Of a DNA stretch of 15,540 bases, positions 13,298-15,540 are shown piece by piece. Under the pieces are notes generated by a model, which did no database searches, had not been told where the DNA came from, and worked only from the letters and a program-made list of their open reading frames with translations. A program made the position numbers and the translations under genes. The DNA is taken from contig DASZNJ010000151.1 in the NCBI GenBank assembly GCA_035551575.1, positions 1 to 15,540 of the forward strand. The letters are read 5' to 3'. How positions within the stretch are numbered: position 1 is the first letter of the stretch; each line of letters begins with the position of its first letter. The DNA is from JABFXC01 sp035551575 (GTDB lineage Bacteria > Gemmatimonadota > Gemmatimonadetes > Gemmatimonadales > Gemmatimonadaceae).

Positions 13298-15540
13298 CTA
13301 ATGGCTGACTGCTGCCATCCCGAGGTGGCTCGCCAGGTACGGCGCAGTCCGGCTCTTCGCCGCTCGCGCCACCTCGTCCGGCGTTCCGGCCGCGACCACC
13401 TGCCCGCCCTCATCGCCCGCGCCGGGACCGATGTCCATCACCCAGTCGCTGGCACCGACCACCTGCATGTCGTGCTCGACGACGACGACGGTGTTCCCCG
13501 CCTCGACGAGCCCATCGAGCTGGCCGAGCAGCTTCTCGACATCCGACGGATGCAACCCCGTCGTCGGCTCGTCCAGCACGTAGAGCGAGTTGCCGCGCTG
13601 CATCCGCTGCAGCTCGGTCGCGAGCTTGATCCGCTGCGCCTCTCCCCCTGACAGCTCGGTCGCCGGCTGCCCCAGCCGGAGGTAGCCGACACCGACCTCG
13701 CGCAGCACGGTCAGCGCGCGGTGCACGTGCGCTTCATCGGCGAAGAACTCCCATGCCGCGTCCACCGTCATTCCGAGCACGTCGGCGATCGATTTGCCGC
13801 GATACGTCACCTCGAGGGTCTTCGCGTTGTACCGCGTGCCGTGACAGACGGGACACGGCGCGTACACGCTCGGAAGGAACAGCAGCTCGACGCACACGAA
13901 CCCCTCGCCCTCGCAGTTCTCGCATCGACCTTTCGCGACGTTGAAGGAGAAACGGCCGACGTCGTAGTGCCGCGCCTTCGCCAGCTTCGTCGCCGCGAAA
14001 ATCCGGCGCACGTGGTCGAACAGCCCGGTGTACGTCGCGAGGTTCGAGCGCGGCGTTCGGCCGATCGGCTTCTGGTCGACGCGCACCAGCCGCCTGATGC
14101 GCTCCATCCCTTCGACGATGCGGCCGCTGGTGCTCGGCGTGTCGTGCTCGAGCTCCTCGCCCTCCTCCTCCATCCCGGTCTCGTGGCCGAGGTGCGCGCC
14201 GACCAGCTCGACCAGCGCCTGGCTGACGAGGCTCGATTTCCCGGAGCCCGAGACACCGGTGACCGCGGTGAGCACGCCTAACGGGAAGGCGACGTCGAGA
14301 TCGCGCAGGTTGTTCCGCGTGACACCGCTCAACCGGAGCCAGCCGGCCGGTGCGCGCGGCGCACGATCCGGCCGCTCCTCGCCACCGAAGAGGTAGCGTG
14401 CGGTCGCTGACCCCGACACCGCCGCCAGCCCGGCCGGTGGGCCGCTGTAGAGTATGCGTCCGCCATGCTCGCCCGCTGCCGGCCCGACATCGACGATCCA
14501 GTCGGCGCGGCGCACGACATCGAGGTCGTGCTCGACGACGAACAGCGAGTTGCCCGAGGCCTTCAGCCGGTCGAGGGCGCGCAGCAGCGCCTCGGTATCC
14601 GCGGGATGCAGCCCCGACGACGGCTCATCGAGCACGTACGCCACGCCGAAGAGATTCGACCGGACCTGCGTCGCGAGCCGCAGCCGCTGCAACTCGCCGG
14701 GGGACAGCGTCGGCGTGCTGCGCTCGAGGCCGAGGTATCCGAGCCCGAGGTCGAGGAGCACGTTCACGCGCGCGAGCAGGTCCTCGGCGATCCGCTGCGC
14801 GACGATCGCCTGCTCGGGATGACGCTCCTCGAGCTTCGCGACGTCGGCGCCCTTGCCCTCGGCGATCGGGGCAAAGATCTCGGCGAGGCGGCTGAGCGGC
14901 AGCCGCGACATGTCGGCGATGTCGAGGCCGGCGAACTTCACCGACAGTGCCTCGCGGCGCAGCCGCTTGCCGTGGCAGGCAGGGCACTCGCTGCTCACCA
15001 TGTATTCGGCGGCGCGGCGCTTCATCGACGCGCTCTGCGAGTTGGCAAAGGTGTGGAGCACGTGCCGCTTCGCGCTCGTGAAGGTGCCCATGTAGTCGGG
15101 CTCCTCGCGCCGCCTGATCGCACGACGGACCTCGTCGATGGTGTAGCCCGCGTAGACCGGCACCTGCGGCTGCTCGTCGGTGAAGAGGATCCAGTCGCGA
15201 GTCTTCTTCGGCAGCTCGCGCCACGGAACGTCGACGTCGTGGCCGAGCGTGGTGAGGATGTCGCGCAGGTTCTGTCCCTGCCATGCGGTCGGCCACGCGG
15301 CGACGGCGCGCTCGCGGATGGTCAACGAGTCGTCCGGAACCATCGACTTCTCCGTCACCTCGTAGACGCGGCCGAGCCCGTGGCACCGTGGGCACGCGCC
15401 CTCGGGCGTGTTCGGCGAGAACCCCTCGGCGTAGATGATCGACTGCCCGCGCGGATAGTGCCCGGCGCGCGAGTAGAGCATCCGCAGCGAGTTGGCGATC
15501 GTCGTCACGCTCCCGACGCTGGAGCGGGTACTGGCCGTCC
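13298..15540 (-). CDS. Class II excinuclease subunit A (UvrA2-type ABC ATPase), 5' end off the window
   Basis: About 746 C-terminal residues are present; the frame stays open to the right edge (reading TASTRSSVGSVTTI), so the first Walker A is outside. UvrA proteins are tandem ABC ATPases that bind damaged DNA. Visible are the first signature LSPGELQRLRLA (around 14683-14706, unlike the usual LSGGE), the second Walker A GVSGSGKSSL (14228-14257), a zinc finger with CENC and CPVC (13913-13924, 13844-13855) and the second signature LSGGEAQR. Between VGSVTTIANSLRML and the cysteine motif ACPRC only about 25 residues occur where classical UvrA has over 100, so the UvrB-binding domain is missing. 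This is the UvrA2 class, linked to damage tolerance or drug resistance (DrrC-like) in other bacteria. It should not be taken as the housekeeping uvrA. The stop TAG overlaps a short repeat. Confidence 0.93.
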   Translation of the reverse strand, partial: TASTRSSVGSVTTIANSLRMLYSRAGHYPRGQSIIYAEGFSPNTPEGACPRCHGLGRVYEVTEKSMVPDDSLTIRERAVAAWPTAWQGQNLRDILTTLGHDVDVPWRELPKKTRDWILFTDEQPQVPVYAGYTIDEVRRAIRRREEPDYMGTFTSAKRHVLHTFANSQSASMKRRAAEYMVSSECPACHGKRLRREALSVKFAGLDIADMSRLPLSRLAEIFAPIAEGKGADVAKLEERHPEQAIVAQRIAEDLLARVNVLLDLGLGYLGLERSTPTLSPGELQRLRLATQVRSNLFGVAYVLDEPSSGLHPADTEALLRALDRLKASGNSLFVVEHDLDVVRRADWIVDVGPAAGEHGGRILYSGPPAGLAAVSGSATARYLFGGEERPDRAPRAPAGWLRLSGVTRNNLRDLDVAFPLGVLTAVTGVSGSGKSSLVSQALVELVGAHLGHETGMEEEGEELEHDTPSTSGRIVEGMERIRRLVRVDQKPIGRTPRSNLATYTGLFDHVRRIFAATKLAKARHYDVGRFSFNVAKGRCENCEGEGFVCVELLFLPSVYAPCPVCHGTRYNAKTLEVTYRGKSIADVLGMTVDAAWEFFADEAHVHRALTVLREVGVGYLRLGQPATELSGGEAQRIKLATELQRMQRGNSLYVLDEPTTGLHPSDVEKLLGQLDGLVEAGNTVVVVEHDMQVVGASDWVMDIGPGAGDEGGQVVAAGTPDEVARAAKSRTAPYLASHLGMAAVSH

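Noticed and set aside
13059..13301. Plus-strand open frame of 80 codons in the same gap
   Set aside because: It starts next to a hairpin, contains both inverted repeat arms and the uvrA terminator, and has a random-looking composition.
12850..13413. Minus-strand open frame of 187 codons across the gap before uvrA
   Set aside because: It runs through the repeats and the uvrA terminator into uvrA in another frame and has no ribosome binding site or domain.
4535..14283. TTAGGC as a telomere-like repeat
   Set aside because: It equals the nematode telomere unit, but the copies are single, about 1 kb apart and in coding phase, not in tandem.
4535..14283. TTA codons as a bldA-type translational switch
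   Set aside because: In streptomycetes the rare codon itself is the signal and its context is free. Here the whole octamer is constant, it occurs also as CTA-ACG and as stop codons, and housekeeping serA is included.
1..15540. Defence island, phage or insertion sequence
   Set aside because: All genes are metabolic, envelope or repair genes with uniform composition; no transposase, integrase, toxin or nuclease system was seen.

Overview
The window is very GC-rich bacterial chromosome DNA with densely packed genes that strongly prefer G or C at third codon positions. Several traits fit an environmental Gram-negative bacterium of the Gemmatimonadota type: a TonB-dependent receptor with an N-terminal carboxypeptidase-regulatory-like domain, a secreted lipoprotein of the YdjC fold, a class II UvrA, and a full serine pathway cluster. 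This lineage is an inference from style and protein flavour, not a database result. I see no tRNA, rRNA, CRISPR array, phage or transposase.

Layout. (1) 1-687 is the 3' part of a PBP4/DacB-type D-Ala-D-Ala carboxypeptidase, followed by a strong hairpin terminator (737-775). (2) 826-1062 is a small unknown protein. It converges through a palindromic repeat on a leftward lipoprotein with a YdjC/ChbG-like deacetylase domain (1162-2082). (3) A 312-bp gap holds a palindromic dispersed repeat and precedes a leftward saccharopine/lysine-dehydrogenase-like NAD(P) enzyme (2395-3543). (4) Divergent from it runs a tight rightward five-gene operon (3647-8855): CoA-binding protein, SerA, a GlcD/D-2-hydroxyglutarate-dehydrogenase-like flavoprotein, a SerB-like HAD phosphatase and a class V aminotransferase. 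The last three genes are joined by 4-bp overlaps. (5) A convergent repeat junction (8855-8969) leads to a leftward M20 amidohydrolase with a TTG start (8953-10170). (6) A divergent regulatory gap with a hairpin and a palindrome leads to a TonB-dependent receptor (10352-12835). (7) A 462-bp repeat-rich gap (12836-13297) precedes a leftward class II UvrA that runs off the right edge.

How the genes work together. SerA, the class V aminotransferase (as a likely phosphoserine aminotransferase) and SerB can supply the three steps from 3-phosphoglycerate to serine. The flavoprotein between SerA and SerB may reoxidise D-2-hydroxyglutarate made by SerA and so pull the unfavourable first step forward. 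The remaining genes (cell wall, receptor, amidohydrolase, repair) look like independent single-gene units.

The most unusual signal is in the DNA rather than in a gene. The octamer CGTTAGGC (or its complement GCCTAACG) occurs ten times, far above chance, plus one 7/8 match. Every in-frame TTA leucine codon I could find in the window sits inside TTAGGC. The same octamer supplies the stop codons of two genes, and a near relative (CGTTAGCC) supplies a third. Several intergenic repeat families, all at gene ends, carry related sequence.
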